Source: Podocnemis expansa (taxonomy: Eukaryota > Chordata > Testudines > Podocnemididae). Taken from it: a stretch of DNA of 64,000 bases. Location of the stretch: contig ML682008.1 of the NCBI GenBank assembly GCA_007922195.1, forward strand, positions 2,096,552 through 2,160,551, read 5' to 3'. Every line of letters begins with the position of its first letter. Position 1 is the first letter of the stretch. The position numbers were made by a program, and so were the translations under genes. The notes below the pieces were generated by a model. The model was not told the origin of the DNA and searched no databases. It worked only from the letters and a program-made list of their open reading frames with translations. Positions 1 to 12,145 of the stretch are shown here, one piece after another.

Positions 1-1122
1 CAGAGTCCTGGTGGGCTGTGAACAGAGGGGATCCAAGAGGCTTTTCTGGTTCTCCATGACACTGCCACCACCACCAATCCCATGTGATGCAGCAGAATGG
101 GGCAAAGCATGGGCAGGCCATGCCTGGCTGTCAGGGAAGACTACCGGTAAGTCTTCCCTAGTCTTATATAGCAAGTGCTCATGCTGGGCCCTATGTTTCT
201 CCCCCACCCTGTAACTTTAATGTATTTTATATGTGGCCACAGCAGAATGGTCATGTTTGTAGTACTCAAAGAGGGCCAATCACAGACAAGAAGCACATTA
301 AACAGGAGGCAGTATGCACTTATTGAGGACACAATTGGTGTCATAGCATGGCCCTATATGCTTTCACACAAATCCTTGCTGTTATTTAAGTGCTTAACTC
401 TCTTGACACTGAGGTGCCAGTGGGGATATATAAATGGAAGGAGGCTTGTGATGCCAGTCTATCAAAGTTGGAGAGGGAGAGAGACTTCCCTTAGAAGGGA
501 CAGTATGTTTTTCAAGCCTCTTATCTTAAGACCATCACCTGCCAGTTTTGCCTTCCCTAGAGCTCAGGTACAACTAAACCCTGGGCAGGCTTCCTACTAT
601 CAAAGCAGCTGAAAGACTGCGTGCTTATCAGTTATCATTACTGAGCGAATTATTCCCAGTAGAGAGCCTCGGAATGTGTGTCCATCCTGCATTTACTGAA
701 TTGCCACTACAGATTCATCCCTAAAATGGATTAACTTTCACAGTTTCTCTGTGTCAGTAGCATGGGCCAGATTGAACTGGGAGTGCTGAGGGATCAAACA
801 TTTAAAAGCAGCTTTAGAAGGAAGCCTTTCCCTTTGCCTGGTGCTATGAGGAAATGCCCCATGGATTGGCCTCCAATCTTCTTTAAGGTTCTGGCACTGC
901 TTTAGTAACCTGTCACTTGCACATGGGGTGCATAGGTCTATGTCTTTAGGACAAAGGCTGAGGTTGAATTAGGATGTGATCTCAGAGACACAATGGGGCA
1001 TTCACATTAAGATCACATCCTGCAAGATATTTAGCACTCAGCATCTTGCAGGTATCAATAGGATTTGTTATTTCAGTCGGAGTATATCTGGATGAAGTAT
1101 TTTTCTCTAAAAACAAAATATA
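1..1122. other. No recognisable gene or repeat
   Basis: I see no convincing exon, RNA gene or known repeat here. The longest open frame (175-612, plus) has no recognisable motif. A GTAAGT donor-like site occurs at about 130-135, but there is no good polypyrimidine acceptor before it. Confidence 0.5.
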
Positions 1123-1195
1123 GGACCAGATCCTTAGCTGGGCTAAATCAGGATGGCTGAACTGGAGTTAAGGCAGCTCTGCTGATCTGGCCCCA
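1123..1195. repeat. Short palindromic interspersed repeat (CCAGATCC...GATCTGG)
   Basis: The left end reads GGACCAGATCC and the right end GATCTGGCCCC, a fold-back about 73 bp long. The same 'ccagatcct...' phrase recurs at 33158 and at 61371/62500, so this is a dispersed non-coding palindromic family. No TSD was seen. Confidence 0.55.
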
Positions 1196-2097
1196 TATTT
1201 TGTTAAGGTAGATGGGCATTGTTTCAAAAGCAAAATTGTTGCTTCTTCTACATTTAATGCATTATATGAGTAACATTTATTCTCCCTAGGATAAAGATTT
1301 CCTCAAAACTCTGCATCAGCAATTGGTTCTCCTGCTCCCAATTAGTGTCTTGCCCACTGCGTACAGCATGTTAATTGTTGTGTTGCACTTGTTTCAAAGT
1401 CCTGTTGTCAAAGGAAATGAAACACACAAAATGCAACACCTTTGCTTTGAAAAATAAACAGCAAGTGTGAGGGAGGAAAAAAATTCAATGGAGATATATG
1501 AGGGGATGTGAAAAAGCAGAAAGACTTAAGGATTACATTCCCAGGGAGTTGGAGGCTCTTAAGAGAGCAGTTTTACACTACAGCCCCAAAGAAAGCACTG
1601 TAAATTTCCATTTGATTTTTTTTCCTTTCACAGAAAGCCCAAACACTGCCACATGCTGATAGTGATAAATCCAAAGAGGCACAACCTTTGCAAAGCAATT
1701 TTTATCAATAGTAAGTGGATGCTGCCTCAGCAGCCTGAAAAAACAGAAAATGCTCAGCTTCCTGTCACCCACATATGGTAATTTTTGCTACATTTTGATT
1801 TTGTGGTGGATTTAGTGCCTGGCTGTAGAGTTACAATGCCGCTTTCTAGAGCTTTTAATTAATTAAATAAATAAAAATCCCTTAAAATAGAGGGAAAAAA
1901 ATTAAGGATTAAAAATACTTACTGCACAAGAGCTATACCCTTGAATGGCTGTGCAAAGGTTAACCTCACACATCTCAGTGCAGTCTGCACACTGCCATTT
2001 AAAAGAAGTTATTAACTGAATCAACTACCAGTTAATGCTGACACGACTTGGGCTTCTGGTAAGCATCTAGACCAGTGTTTTAAATTTTGGTGCTTAA

Positions 2098-2245
2098 AGT
2101 TAGGCACCAAAATCCCTTGAGATGGAAACCTACATAAATGATTTTTCAGAGATACTGAGCAACCGTAACTCCCGTTGACGTCACTGGGAGCTGTGACTAC
2201 TCAGCATCTCTGAAAAATCAGGATGGTTTATCCAGGTGCCTAACT
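2098..2245. repeat. 148-bp palindromic interspersed repeat
   Basis: The ends AGTTAGGCACC and GGTGCCTAACT are exact reverse complements. A second inner pair, GATTTTTCAGAGATACTGAG and CTCAGCATCTCTGAAAAATC, also folds back. This is a small palindromic repeat of a type common in reptile and bird DNA. It has no coding capacity. Confidence 0.7.
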
Positions 2246-4215
2246 GCAGGTTCAAGCAATTAAGGGGTTAATCCTTTTGCTCTGGGAGCTGCTGCATATA
2301 ACCAGGGGAAAAGATGGTTGGGAAGGGAGAGGTGTGGTGGTTCTCTGAATACAATAACCTTCTGCCTCCGAGGTGGGAGTCCCAGTGCATCTACCTTGAT
2401 GAAAATGGCAATCTCAGGCAGCCTTGGTTGAAAAGCTGCAGAAGGTTTTGGGTGAGATCAAACTTTTTTCAACAAGGTCCAGCGGTTAGCCTGTTGAATT
2501 TAGTCTTTAGAAAATGTGTTATGATTTTGTTTCATATGTCACCATTTGTTCCCATGAGCCTACTCATTATCACCCTTTGATAAACATCCTTGTTTTTACT
2601 ACAAGTATTTTTCAGTAGTTTGATATTAAGCAGAAGGACTGATCTTGAATTGAATCATACATGCTGGTGTGCGTACTTTTCCTTTGGAAGCCACAGACTT
2701 GGTATTTCTGTGTGCGTTCACTTGGTAATGCAGCAGAACCCTATGGAGGGATGTTTCATAGAAACTCTTGTTGTTATCCTAGCATTGCCCAGAAGAGAGC
2801 ATTTGAGCATCTGACAGGTTGGTGGCATCAGGGAACCAAGTTAGCCAAGCATGACTCCTTTATGCAGGTGACAAGGGATAAAGGGGAGACATAGACATGG
2901 GTATTCCATGAACCGTCCCAACAGGGAACTAGTCGTATGATATGAGGAAGGGCATAAAGGTCAAGGATAGTTGCCTTAGTAAGTAGTGGGATGTTGGCAC
3001 ACAACTTGGGAGATCTAGGCTTAAGCCCCTGCACTGTCATAAGACTTTTCTATGTGATGGTGAGTTTCAGGCTGTCTAGCATGGGGCACAACTAAGAGCA
3101 CTCATCTCCGGTAGGTCTGCCAAAATACAGGGCATATATGGCAGACTAGTCCATGTTCTATCAGACTTCACTGGGCCTGTAACAAATGTGTGCTTCCAAA
3201 ACCCTGTATAGTTATTAAGGAGCCATAGACCGTCCATCCAGGAGTAGTCAATAAGCAAACTGTGGGCCAAAACCAGACTGCTAAATGCTTTTGAACCAAT
3301 TGTGAGATCTTTTTCTGTTTACTTAGCATCATTGTTATTGCAGTGTGAAAAATGTTTCCCTGGAGTCTAGACCTTGACCACACTTTAACCAAGAAATCTA
3401 GATCTTGACAAAAAAAGACAAAAAACCCCAGACTCTGCTCTAGCTTCTCATGCACCACCCAGACAAATCAGACTTCTGTGATAAATTATTAAAGCCATAA
3501 AACCCATATATTAGGTTCTTTCATTTTCAAAGGATCAGACACTTGTGCTAGGTCAATACGTACTTCAGTATCTCACCCAAAAACCATACTGGTAACCAAT
3601 CTTTTAGTAAAGTAAACTAAAGGTTTGTTTATATTTTTTTCTAAAAAATATGAGTAATTGAAAGGTTAAAATTAATCATATGTATTACAGTTGATTTCAG
3701 GATTCGTAGGTCAGGATAATAATGAAGATGTTGAACCTCCTAGCTTTCAATAAGTCTCTATGAATCACCCAAAAGATTGGGGGACCTCGGTTCATTGCTC
3801 AAAGCTTCCCTTCATTGGAAATCATACTCTAGAGCTTTGGAGCAGGAAAAGGGCAGAGGGATGATCTCAGTCTCCATTTACAGTCTTAGCCCACGTGAAT
3901 GGAAAATTACTGGCTCAAACATGGAATCAGGGATCACATGTTCTACTTGCTCTGTGAGTCACTGGGCCTCCATTGTCCATATGCTCTTAGGTATTCTCAG
4001 GAAGCACCTTAGGAAGAGCTGATTTTTCTTCATGGTCTATCAACACATGGGTGGCTAGTTTTGATGTAAATCTGTCTTGTGGATGCTACTCACTGTGACA
4101 CACTGCACCCCCCACCATTTACCTTTATAATGCAATTGTGTATTATTTAATACAAAATTGCTCATATGGGATGTTTCTGGAATGCTCATTACATACTGAA
4201 GATTGTTACAGTAAT
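2246..4215. other. No recognisable gene or repeat
   Basis: Only short unrelated frames occur on both strands (for example 3168-3458 minus), without recognisable motifs or splice context. No repeat family is evident. Confidence 0.45.
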
Positions 4216-4637
4216 ACTTTGCAATCAGGGCTGGCTCAAGGGGCTGTGGCATCCTGAGCTGGCTTTTGATTTTGCACCCACAGAACCCAGCCTCCTCTCT
4301 GGGCTTGCCTGACCCACCCCGAGGGTGGGGAACAGCCGGCCCAGGGGCAGAGCGGGCCAGCCCAGAGGCCAGGCTCCACTCTCTCGCCTCTCCTCTGGGC
4401 CGGCTGCTCTTCTCTGGGTACAGGGAGGGTCAGCCCAGAGGCAGGGTGAGAGAGTGGAGTCTGCCCCATAGGCGGGCCTTCTCTGCCCCCAGAGTGGAGT
4501 GGCTGGCTCAGGGGAGGGGTGGGAGCACATGGTTCAGCTTCTGGGCTGGCCCACCCCACCTCTGGCTTTCCAAAGCATCAGCACACCAAGCCAGTGCCTC
4601 ATTGGCTCATGGGTAGAGCCAGACCTGATTGCAAAGT
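4216..4637. mobile_element. GC-rich non-autonomous DNA transposon with 22-bp TIRs
   Basis: A 422-bp GC-rich block with 22-bp terminal inverted repeats at 4216-4237 and 4616-4637, matching at 21 of 22 positions (ACTTTGCAATCAGG / CCTGATTGCAAAGT outer part). The inner ends, CAGGGCTGGCTC and GAGCCAGACCTG, resemble the CAGGG ends of hAT elements in this window. The flanking TTTGCAAT is inverted rather than directly repeated, so no normal 8-bp TSD is seen. The overlapping open frames on both strands have low-complexity composition and are not considered genes. Confidence 0.7.
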
Positions 4638-6092
4638 CAACTGTGTGGTCCTTGGCACAGGAAATGCCCAAAGCTGTGTCATTGTTTAAAAAAATCTCCA
4701 AGCAAGACTCTACAAGAGCTGAGGAGCAATTTACACTTCATTAAGGATTGAAGAAAAGAAAGCTAACTCTTCCAGAAACTGAGGATAAACCTGAGCATCA
4801 AAGGAATTGCAACAACAAGATGCTCACAGACTGAATATATGGATGAAGCCATCCCAGGACATATTTGTCTCCTGACCCTGAAAGAGGGTACAGAACCCCA
4901 GAGGTGAGAAGGAACATTTTAAGAAGATACATTTGATAATCATTCTCTCCTCTTCCACCTCTGTGGACAAACAATAACTAGGAACTTCAGTGCAAGATCA
5001 CATGAAGAGGCCCTGGCTGCTGGCATACCAACCAGCTTGTGGTGAGAAGCATCTGAGTTTGCAAATTGCTGAAAGTGTTACGCTTAGTTTAGAATGCAAA
5101 TGACTTTTGTTTTCTCTTGACCAAGACAGACCTGATTTCCTGACTTGTAATCATTTAAAATACTTCTGTACTTAATACGTTTGTTTAAGCTACATCAGTG
5201 CATTTGATTTAAGCTGTGTTAAAGGTTCCATTTGAAGTGGCAGGATAGTGGCTGGGGTCATTCTGTTGCATGATAAAGTGACTGGCTAGAAACACTCACT
5301 GAGTTGGGGGGCAACTTACTTGCTGGAGGGCTTGTGCCCCCTCAGGAGAGGGAATCTTCACAGCAAAGCAGAGTACAACAGGCTCCAGGAGTGGGGGGAA
5401 TGGGCGTGACAGCAGTGTACTACTCCAGCTTGCAAAGGGGAACATCTCCCAGAAGTATAACATTCAGGATACAAACACAGCAAAATTTCATAGCTTCCTA
5501 TTTAAAGATGATGCCTGGATTTTTCTAAAACAGCCTTGTTCAACAGATCACAGCTTTTTCAAAAATATCTTACAAGGCATAATTTGTATAAGATTTATCA
5601 CCATTGTGCAACAGGGTTGCAGCAGTGTTGATGCCTTAGTGTCAACAGGGTCATCTCTCTTCTTATACAGTATCATAGCAGTCAAGTCATGTAGAGGAAG
5701 ATGCACAAAAGGAACTTTAGACAACACTGCAGTGCTTAACTTTAGGCGCCCTGCTAACAGTGGAATCCAAACCCCATGGTAGTGGCTCAGTTCCTCTGTA
5801 CAATGCATGGGCAGAGTGAGCTGCCTAAGAATAGGATCCACAAAAAAACAGCATACTGAGAAGAACAATACCTAAGCTAGTCTGTGGGAGCAAATGAGAA
5901 GAACAGAGTTTAAGCCTTCTCCACAAAGGGATTTAGTAACATAAACCCAGGCTACAGGGAGATGCTCATCTCCACTTGGTATGCTCAGCTGTGAACCATC
6001 TGCTGTAGTTAGGTGTCTAAACCTGTGCTAGCAAAAAACCAACACAGAGGAGGTGGTGCTGTCCCCTTTAGCTCCCTGCTATAACTTTTAAT
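4638..6092. other. No recognisable gene or repeat
   Basis: AT-leaning DNA without supported exons. The minus frame 5548-5868 has no recognisable motif. Confidence 0.45.
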
Positions 6093-6172
6093 CCACTGGT
6101 TAGAGCACTCTCTGTGTTCAGATCCTCTCTGTGCTTGATTTGGAGCAGGGATTTGAACCCACATCTCCCATT
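6093..6172. repeat. Palindromic repeat with tRNA-promoter-like boxes
   Basis: Contains CACTGGTTAGAGCACTC, which resembles a pol III A box, and then GGATTTGAACCCACATCTCC, whose complement resembles a B box. The two point in opposite directions, as in a palindromic amniote repeat rather than a tRNA gene. A related diverged piece lies at 60400-60612. No cloverleaf can be drawn. Confidence 0.5.
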
Positions 6173-7617
6173 TCTGTCAATGACATTTTATCTAGTCCCA
6201 TGTCATGTTGTTTGCTGGGTTTTCTGAGTTTGACTAAACCAGTTGTGGTCACATCACAGCACAGGGTGGCACATTAAAGTTAATATCCTTTGGTTACTGC
6301 TAAGAGACTGCTCTGAGTTCTTGCCCTCCTTTCTGACAGCTCTGCTATTGAATTAACTCAACATATGCATGCAGTAAGGCTTTCAATAACTAGGTCACAT
6401 TGAGCATTCATAAATTGCAGAGTGGGTCCAAGTCTTTCATACCTGTTTCACACTGAGCATGCTCATAGTCATCACCTAGCTATTAGCATAGTCGCTCTTC
6501 TGCTACCAATACATCATCTCATTACCACTGTCACAGCCGAACTTGTAATGATGATACCGACCTAACAGCATAGCAGTGCTCTTCTGCAGACTCGACCTAT
6601 TAATGAGCGTTGGCTCTGTTAGCTGATGAATGAGTTCAGTTGAGAACTGTGGCATGTGTAGCTTGTTAAACTCCACTTTGGCTACACATAGTTGGAGTGG
6701 CTCTTTGAAGAGTGCAGTGGTTGGGGAGGAAACCTAGAAACAGCAATCTAGTCTGGGAAGAAAGATCAGGTTAAGTTTGAGTGACAAAGTCAAATAGTAT
6801 GCAGGGTACATTTAGACCCCATGCAGCATGTGTAGATTATGTCTTGGTGCAAGCCAGGGAAAGCATCTACTCACAAGAGGGGAAAAAAGTAATAAAAGAT
6901 CACAAAATTAATTGCTGTTGCACTAGCATATGACTCACAGAACAAAAGTCTGGCAATAAAATGTTTAGAGCAGGGTCAGCGTTAAAGATGTCAGCATCCA
7001 TCATGGACCGAGATCTGCAAAGCTGTTTTGCGGATAGAAACTGAAGCAAAGTGTAAACAATTTTCTTCAGCCACTAAAGAAATTACTGTCAGGCCTGCCA
7101 TTTTGCTGAGCATTTCCTGGATGTCACTCCTCCACCAAGGCATCTTCCACTCTTTCAAAGATTAATAAGGATTTAGTATCATTTAATATAATTATTTTAT
7201 TGGAATGTATAATAAGGTATCCACACCTCACATGAGCGCTTCCTAGCCATGCACTCAGTCTGCATTGACGTCTGGCAATTGTTTCTCAGGCTGAGTCACA
7301 TACAGTTTATATGTGAAACAAAAGAGACCCTTCCAGGGTATAAAGTACAACAGGACCTATCTTAGTACCCCTCTGTTGGCATATCTGTATACTCCCCTAG
7401 TTACTAGTTTGTAACTAGTGCTGGCCCAGCGTGGTGTCATATTCTCTAGAGCTCCTTCCTTGGAGAAATGTCTTTACTCTGGGCCTTTCTTCTCCTAGTT
7501 CTCCCCCAAGACCACAAACCCACCTGACCTCCTTTTCCAGTTCAACATTCAGTCCCTTTTGAACACCCTCCCTCAGGGAGTATGCCACTTCCTTTGTTCA
7601 GGCCCTAGTCCAGGGAC
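6173..7617. other. No recognisable gene or repeat
   Basis: Unique-looking AT-leaning sequence. No open frame with a recognisable motif and no repeat ends with matching flanks were found. Confidence 0.4.
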
Positions 7618-7625
7618 CATAGGAG

Positions 7626-7804
7626 CAGGGCTGTAACTATGGCAGGGCCAATGGGGCTTTGCCCCGGGTGTGCTGGAGCGGCTCAATAGAGCCACTCATT
7701 TAAAAGATGCGTTTCGTGGTGCCGGCCCCAAGAGCCGCGAATGGCAAGGGGTGCATTCTGATTGGAACGTGCCCCGGGCGGTGAAACAGCACGTTACAGC
7801 TCTG
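7626..7804. mobile_element. Non-autonomous hAT-like element, 179 bp
   Basis: Ends are CAGGGCTGTAAC and (complement of the right end) CAGAGCTGTAAC. It is flanked by CATAGGAG (7618-7625) and CATAGGAC (7805-7812), a TSD matching at 7 of 8 positions as expected for hAT elements. The interior is GC-rich and non-coding. The 71-residue frame crossing it is incidental. The right end of the element at 25310-25940 has the same terminal sequence. Confidence 0.8.
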
Positions 7805-7812
7805 CATAGGAC

Positions 7813-8668
7813 TAGGACTCATGCCACTGCCTTGCTTTTAATTAGTCACCATGCTGGTATTGTATCCCGGATCACTTTCCCATAGCCCCAATATTGTATT
7901 GTAGAATTTGTTGTAGAACTGAAATCTTTTTCTCAGTCCCAGCAGCCCGTAAGGAGATTTCCTTTGCTTTCCAAGTCTTTGTCAGCAACTGATCAGTCCA
8001 TGAGCTTGCGCCACCTCCAGCAAGGACCATAATCCTCACTCTTCCAGCTCCACACAGCTATTGTCTCCTCTACTGCCACTCCTTTTGTAGGGCCTACACA
8101 TCTCTGATCGGCTTCTTCCCACACAGCACTTCTAGTCTGCTTGGAGGATTCACCTCTACTGCTTCTTTCTGGGACAGGTGTGATACGACTATAAGGCCAC
8201 CGGGGCTAACATACACTATAATAGGATGGAAAATATACGGGGAACTTTTACCTTTCCCTCAGTTTACAGCTACTTAGGATTCAAATTGGCAACAGAGAAT
8301 ATGTGTCCTAAAAGAGAAAATTTTTAGGTAAACTTAGTTTTCATTGCAGGGTTTTGAAGTTTTATTTAGTGCTGCTGGATTCTTGCTTGCTTCAACAGGG
8401 TCACAAAAGATGAAACACCAACTTTGGTGAAATCTCAGAGCTGTTGGCAGCTGACATTCTAACAGAGGCAAGTGCACTTGTCTTGGCTCACAGAAACTAA
8501 TTAGTAGCACGTAGCAAAACTTTGAGCATGATAATGAAAAGGTCTTTCCTTTAAAGCGTGCTTCTGGAAGGAAAAGATCCTTGTAAAATCAATTACATGT
8601 AGAAGATATTCTGCATATCATCAGTAAATAGGAGCAGGACTACTTATAAAGATTTTGTTTCGCATATT
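7813..8668. other. No recognisable gene or repeat
   Basis: No exon-like splice pairs, RNA genes or recognisable repeat ends are seen between the small hAT element and the fold-back PLE copy. Confidence 0.4.
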
Positions 8669-8673
8669 ACATT

Positions 8674-8843
8674 AACAAATTTATTTATTGCATGAGTGGG
8701 AGAAAGTCCCACTTTGTCCAATGCTTTGAAGTGGGATTTTCTCCCACAAAACCTCATGCAATAAATAAATTTGTTAGTCTTTAAGTGCGACAGGACTCTT
8801 TGTTTGTTTTACTGAACTAGACTAACTTAGCTGCCCCTTTGGA
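8674..8843 (+). mobile_element. Fold-back copy of a Penelope-like element 3' tail
   Basis: The left half (AACAAATTTATTTATTGCAT, then a GTGGGAGAAAGTCCCAC-type stem) is the reverse complement of the right half, which runs on through GTTAGTCTTTAAGTGCGAC and ends CTGCCCCTTTGGAA. The plus-strand arm is the longer one. A possible short duplication, ACATT, lies at 8669-8673 and 8844-8848. PLE assignment rests on the longer copy at 54169-54724, which retains endonuclease coding sequence. It is non-coding here. Confidence 0.7.
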
Positions 8844-8848
8844 ACATT

Positions 8849-9585
8849 GCAAGATGATTTAATATGCAGTGCAGGGCAATAACATCAGTGCAAACCTCTT
8901 ATTCTCATCTTGTCTAACAAGAATACCATGCTCCACTTTAGATTTGATTCAGTGGCTGATACAGCTGATCCTAAGAACATTTCTGTCATCACTTTTTCTT
9001 CTGTACTTTGGAAGTAAATTTAACAACCTAATTTACCAAATCCTAGGCAATGAAATTTGAGTAGCATGTACTCTGCTTTGTACTTTATACTGCACTCAGG
9101 TCAGCTTGCCATGAACCATGAGAAGTGAAAAGATTAATGTGCTGCAGACCACATGGAACTCCACAAAGAGTAACGTACTTCTTGGATTGATTAAGGGTGC
9201 ATCAGAGGGTGCATCAAGGGGATGAGACACAGAGGTTCGTTTGAGGGCCATAAGCCTAGAGTGACTTATTGTCTCAAAGGCCAGTTGTCTATTGTATATG
9301 CATGCACAGAAATATTAGAAATGCCATCACAGGAACCTATCAGCTCACCAGTGAGAGGGACTTAAAAAGCCTGTTGCTACAACCTGCCCATTACAGGGTT
9401 GCCACAAAGACATTATTTTTTATTTCAACTAATTAAATTGTAGCTCTTTTTTTTGTGTGACCATGCCTGATGTTCAGAATCTTAATACCCCTGAAGCAAC
9501 ATCCACTCTCATTATTTAACCATGTCACTTAGCACATGGATGGCAGTGGTGAAAGAGGGTTAGCCAGCAGAAGGAGCACTTATCA
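8849..9585. other. No recognisable gene or repeat
   Basis: Nothing supported. The 63-residue frame at 8869-9060 has no motif. Confidence 0.4.
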
Positions 9586-9593
9586 CCCCAGGC

Positions 9594-9714
9594 CAAGGGT
9601 TCTCAAACTTTGTGATACTGTGACTCCCTAAATGATAAATGAATTTGTGAAACCCCACCCTCTAAATTGCTTGTGACAACTTGGCAGGTCCCAACCCACA
9701 GTTTGAGAACCCTG
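9594..9714. mobile_element. Small hAT MITE, 121 bp
   Basis: Ends CAAGGGTTCTCAAAC and GTTTGAGAACCCTG are inverted repeats of the widespread CAGGGGTTCTCAAAC hAT type. The flanks CCCCAGGC (9586-9593) and CCCTAGCC (9715-9722) match at 6 of 8 positions as a decayed TSD. Confidence 0.8.
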
Positions 9715-10194
9715 CCCTAGCCAAACAGTCTGTTGGGTGTAGTGTTGGTGGGGGCAAGGGATGGCTGTTTATTTTAGCTAGGGAAAGGAAAGGCAATCTC
9801 CTCTGGTTTTAGCTGAAGAGAGGAGCTGTGACAATTCCCTACAAGACACATTGCCCCTTAGTTTTACCCCGTTGTTATTATTATTACTTTAGGTGTGGTT
9901 TTGGGGGCTGAGTCTCAGTGCCGTGGGTTGAATTTACCAGACGTAGAATCTGGGTGGGGTGCTGAGAAGCTCTTGCAATGCACAAAGCCAGTTGGAACCA
10001 GGCACAGAAGAAAGCAGATCTTCTGTAAACAGCTTAAGCTCTAAGTGATCATTGAATGCCTCATTAGGCAAGACAGACAATGAGATTTGCCACTAGCGGT
10101 CTCTCCCGTTTCTACTGTCCAAGCACAATCAGTTTCCTTTTAAGGATTCTAGTTAACAGGGTCCAGGAAATGCCTATTGGATGAGGGAATATAA

Positions 10195-10640
10195 TAGGCG
10201 TGGCCAGACTGTGGTTGGGGAACCACGTGTGGCTCTCGAATGAAAAATTGTGGCTCCCAGAAGAACATCAGCAAATCGATTTAGGAAAGCAGCCCCAGCC
10301 TAGGAGTTCAGGAGGGAGTCAGGATGGTGGGGATAAGCGTGGCATTGTAGGGATTTAAAAAAAACTCTCCAGTAGCCTGCAGTCTTCTACACTGAGCAGC
10401 AGCTAAGTTTTTACTGGATAGGCCTAGTTCTCATGGTAACCTTAAGTAGTTATTAGAATCTGACATTAGTAGGATCAATATTTGTCCTCTTTTTATGATA
10501 AAATTAAAGTGTGCAATGAATTTTTAACTTTGTAATTTTGGAGTAGGTAAAAGTATGTGGCTATACGCCTCAGAGTGGCTCTCGAAGGTTTAATAATCAG
10601 CTTGTGTGGCTCTTGAGTTCCATAAGTTTGGCCACCCCTG
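10195..10640 (+). mobile_element. Non-autonomous hAT element, 446 bp, short form
   Basis: Begins TAGGCGTGGCC and ends GGCCACCCCTG. It is flanked by GAATATAA and CGATATAA (6 of 8 positions match). Roughly its last 300 bp align closely with the end of the 1-kb element at 61421-62437, including GTGGCTCTCGA phrases near both ends. It lacks the transposase remnant and the tandem repeat of that longer copy, so it looks like an internally deleted derivative. Confidence 0.85.
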
Positions 10641-10676
10641 CGATATAAACACAACTCTCACAGAGGCTCCCAGCAT

Positions 10677-10748
10677 GGGTGAAATCTTGGAACCACTAAA
10701 ATCAATAGGAAGACTCCCACTGACTTTAGTGTGGCCAAGGTTTCACCC
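10677..10748. repeat. 72-bp hairpin repeat
   Basis: GGGTGAAATCTTGG on the left pairs with CCAAGGTTTCACCC on the right, and the inner CTAAAATCAATAGG / CTGACTTTAG parts pair imperfectly. It is a short dispersed hairpin repeat without coding potential. Confidence 0.65.
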
Positions 10749-10974
10749 AGTGTTCTCTCTCCCTTGTTGTGTCAGCCAGGTGAATAGTAAATTCTAGTTC
10801 ATTTTATTTAATTATTACTTTGCTTGGGCTTGTGAGCTTTTGTGTATTGACATCAAGCATGTATCTGAGTGACTGAGTTTCACTGGCACAAATATTCAAA
10901 GGAAATGAACTGCAAATTCACGTGCATGAGTGATTGTGTACACCAAATTTAAAGAGCCCCTCTGCTGGAGTAGG

Positions 10975-11037
10975 TTGGCATGGTGCCATTGTCTCCAATG
11001 GAGCTATGCTGATTTTCTATCAGCTGAGGATCAGGTG
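10975..11037. repeat. Fragment of palindromic CCAGATCC-family repeat
   Basis: Contains CTCCAATGGAGCTATGCTGA followed by CAGCTGAGGATCAGG, which resembles the right half of the palindromic repeat whose interrupted copy lies at 61371-62500. The left half is not clear. Confidence 0.4.
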
Positions 11038-11864
11038 CACATTTTTCGATGCAAGAGTTTATGCACAAGTGCAAGAACATAATTCCACAAATTATAATAA
11101 GCAAAAAAATCCCAAAAGTGTTGGAAGGGATATAAACAGGTATAAGCCAAGTCCTAACTTATTTTTGCCTATGGGTAACTTATCCCAAAATGGCCTAGCA
11201 CAAGGTTTCTTGCACCTTGTTTATTTTCTACACAGTTCCTTGCATTATGCGCTGTAAAGTTTTTATGTTTGGCTGACTCAGAAATGTAGCATAAAAGGAA
11301 ATCTGATTCATTTCAAGCCATCAGCCTTCTCTGATGCAAAGTAATATTTTCATTTCCTTTTTTTTTTCCCCCCCTCCAGGTTTAGCTGTATTTAGTGACC
11401 TTTCCATCTGGATGTGTTTCATCTTAGCTGATGGGAGCAGAATACTTATGAAACCAGGGAATAGTGTTGTCAGCAATGTGGTCTCATGCGTGAACAAAGG
11501 ATCTGGAGACACATCTCACATACACAAATGTGAGCGAAGAGAGACCCCCACTAGTGTCAGGGGTGGGAAAAGTGCAACGGCTGATGCCTGTCATTCTTAT
11601 CTTCCCATTGAATCCCTAAGAGCTGAAAAGCCTCATGCTACATCTTTCTACAAAAACGGTCCTAGTGATTTCGACTGCTCAGTGGGGCCTGATTCTCATT
11701 TACACTACTATGCTGGACTATCAGAATCTGTCCCTATAGGAATTTAGCCCCCGTTTGTGGTAGTGTCTGAGAACAAAACCCAGAGCAAGTGGACTTCAGC
11801 ATATCTCTAAAATTTCCTCTCCCAATGGAAATCATCTGCTAAGGGTATACTTACTACTGGTGCC
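11038..11864. other. No recognisable gene
   Basis: The 137-residue plus frame at 11334-11747 begins beside a T/C-rich run (about 11350-11378) but shows no recognisable domain. It is probably a chance frame. Confidence 0.4.
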
Positions 11865-11939
11865 TTGCACAGAGGCCATGTGCCCAGAGTCCCAGTGCCA
11901 ATGCCTCAAATGCCTGGCACACCCCCTGTCTCTCCCAGC

Positions 11940-12145
11940 CCCATCCCCAGCTGGATATTCAGGCCTGGGCTGGCCATGATGCTGATAGCTGTCCCAGCCG
12001 GGTATCTGGGGCCAACCCGACCACGGCAGAACCTGCCTCTCTCAGCCGGGTATCCGGGCCCACGCTGGTTGCAGCAGCACCTGCCTCGCCTGTCCCTGTC
12101 CCCAGCCAGGGAGCAGGGGCCAGGCTGGCAGCAGCAGGAACCCGG
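11940..12145. repeat. GC-rich degenerate tandem repeat
   Basis: About four diverged units of roughly 50-60 bp start with variants of CCCAGCCGGGTATCTGGGGCC, followed by GCAGCAGCACCTGCCT-like text. The repeat explains the 186-residue Pro-rich frame across it, which I do not consider a gene. It could be the interior of a GC-rich hAT-like element whose ends I did not identify. Confidence 0.5.

Noticed and set aside
10..135. Exon ending at the GTAAGT near position 130
   Set aside because: The preceding AG lacks a polypyrimidine tract and the frame has no recognisable content.
175..612. 145-residue open frame on the plus strand near the left edge
   Set aside because: No recognisable domain, no supporting splice sites, and a length attainable by chance.
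6093..6172. Possible tRNA gene (A-box and B-box-like sequences)
   Set aside because: The boxes face opposite directions and no cloverleaf or anticodon arm can be formed. It is a palindromic repeat.
8674..8843. CRISPR-like or attachment-site interpretation of the inverted repeats
   Set aside because: The hairpins are dispersed fold-back retroelement tails with target-site duplications. There are no regularly spaced direct repeats.
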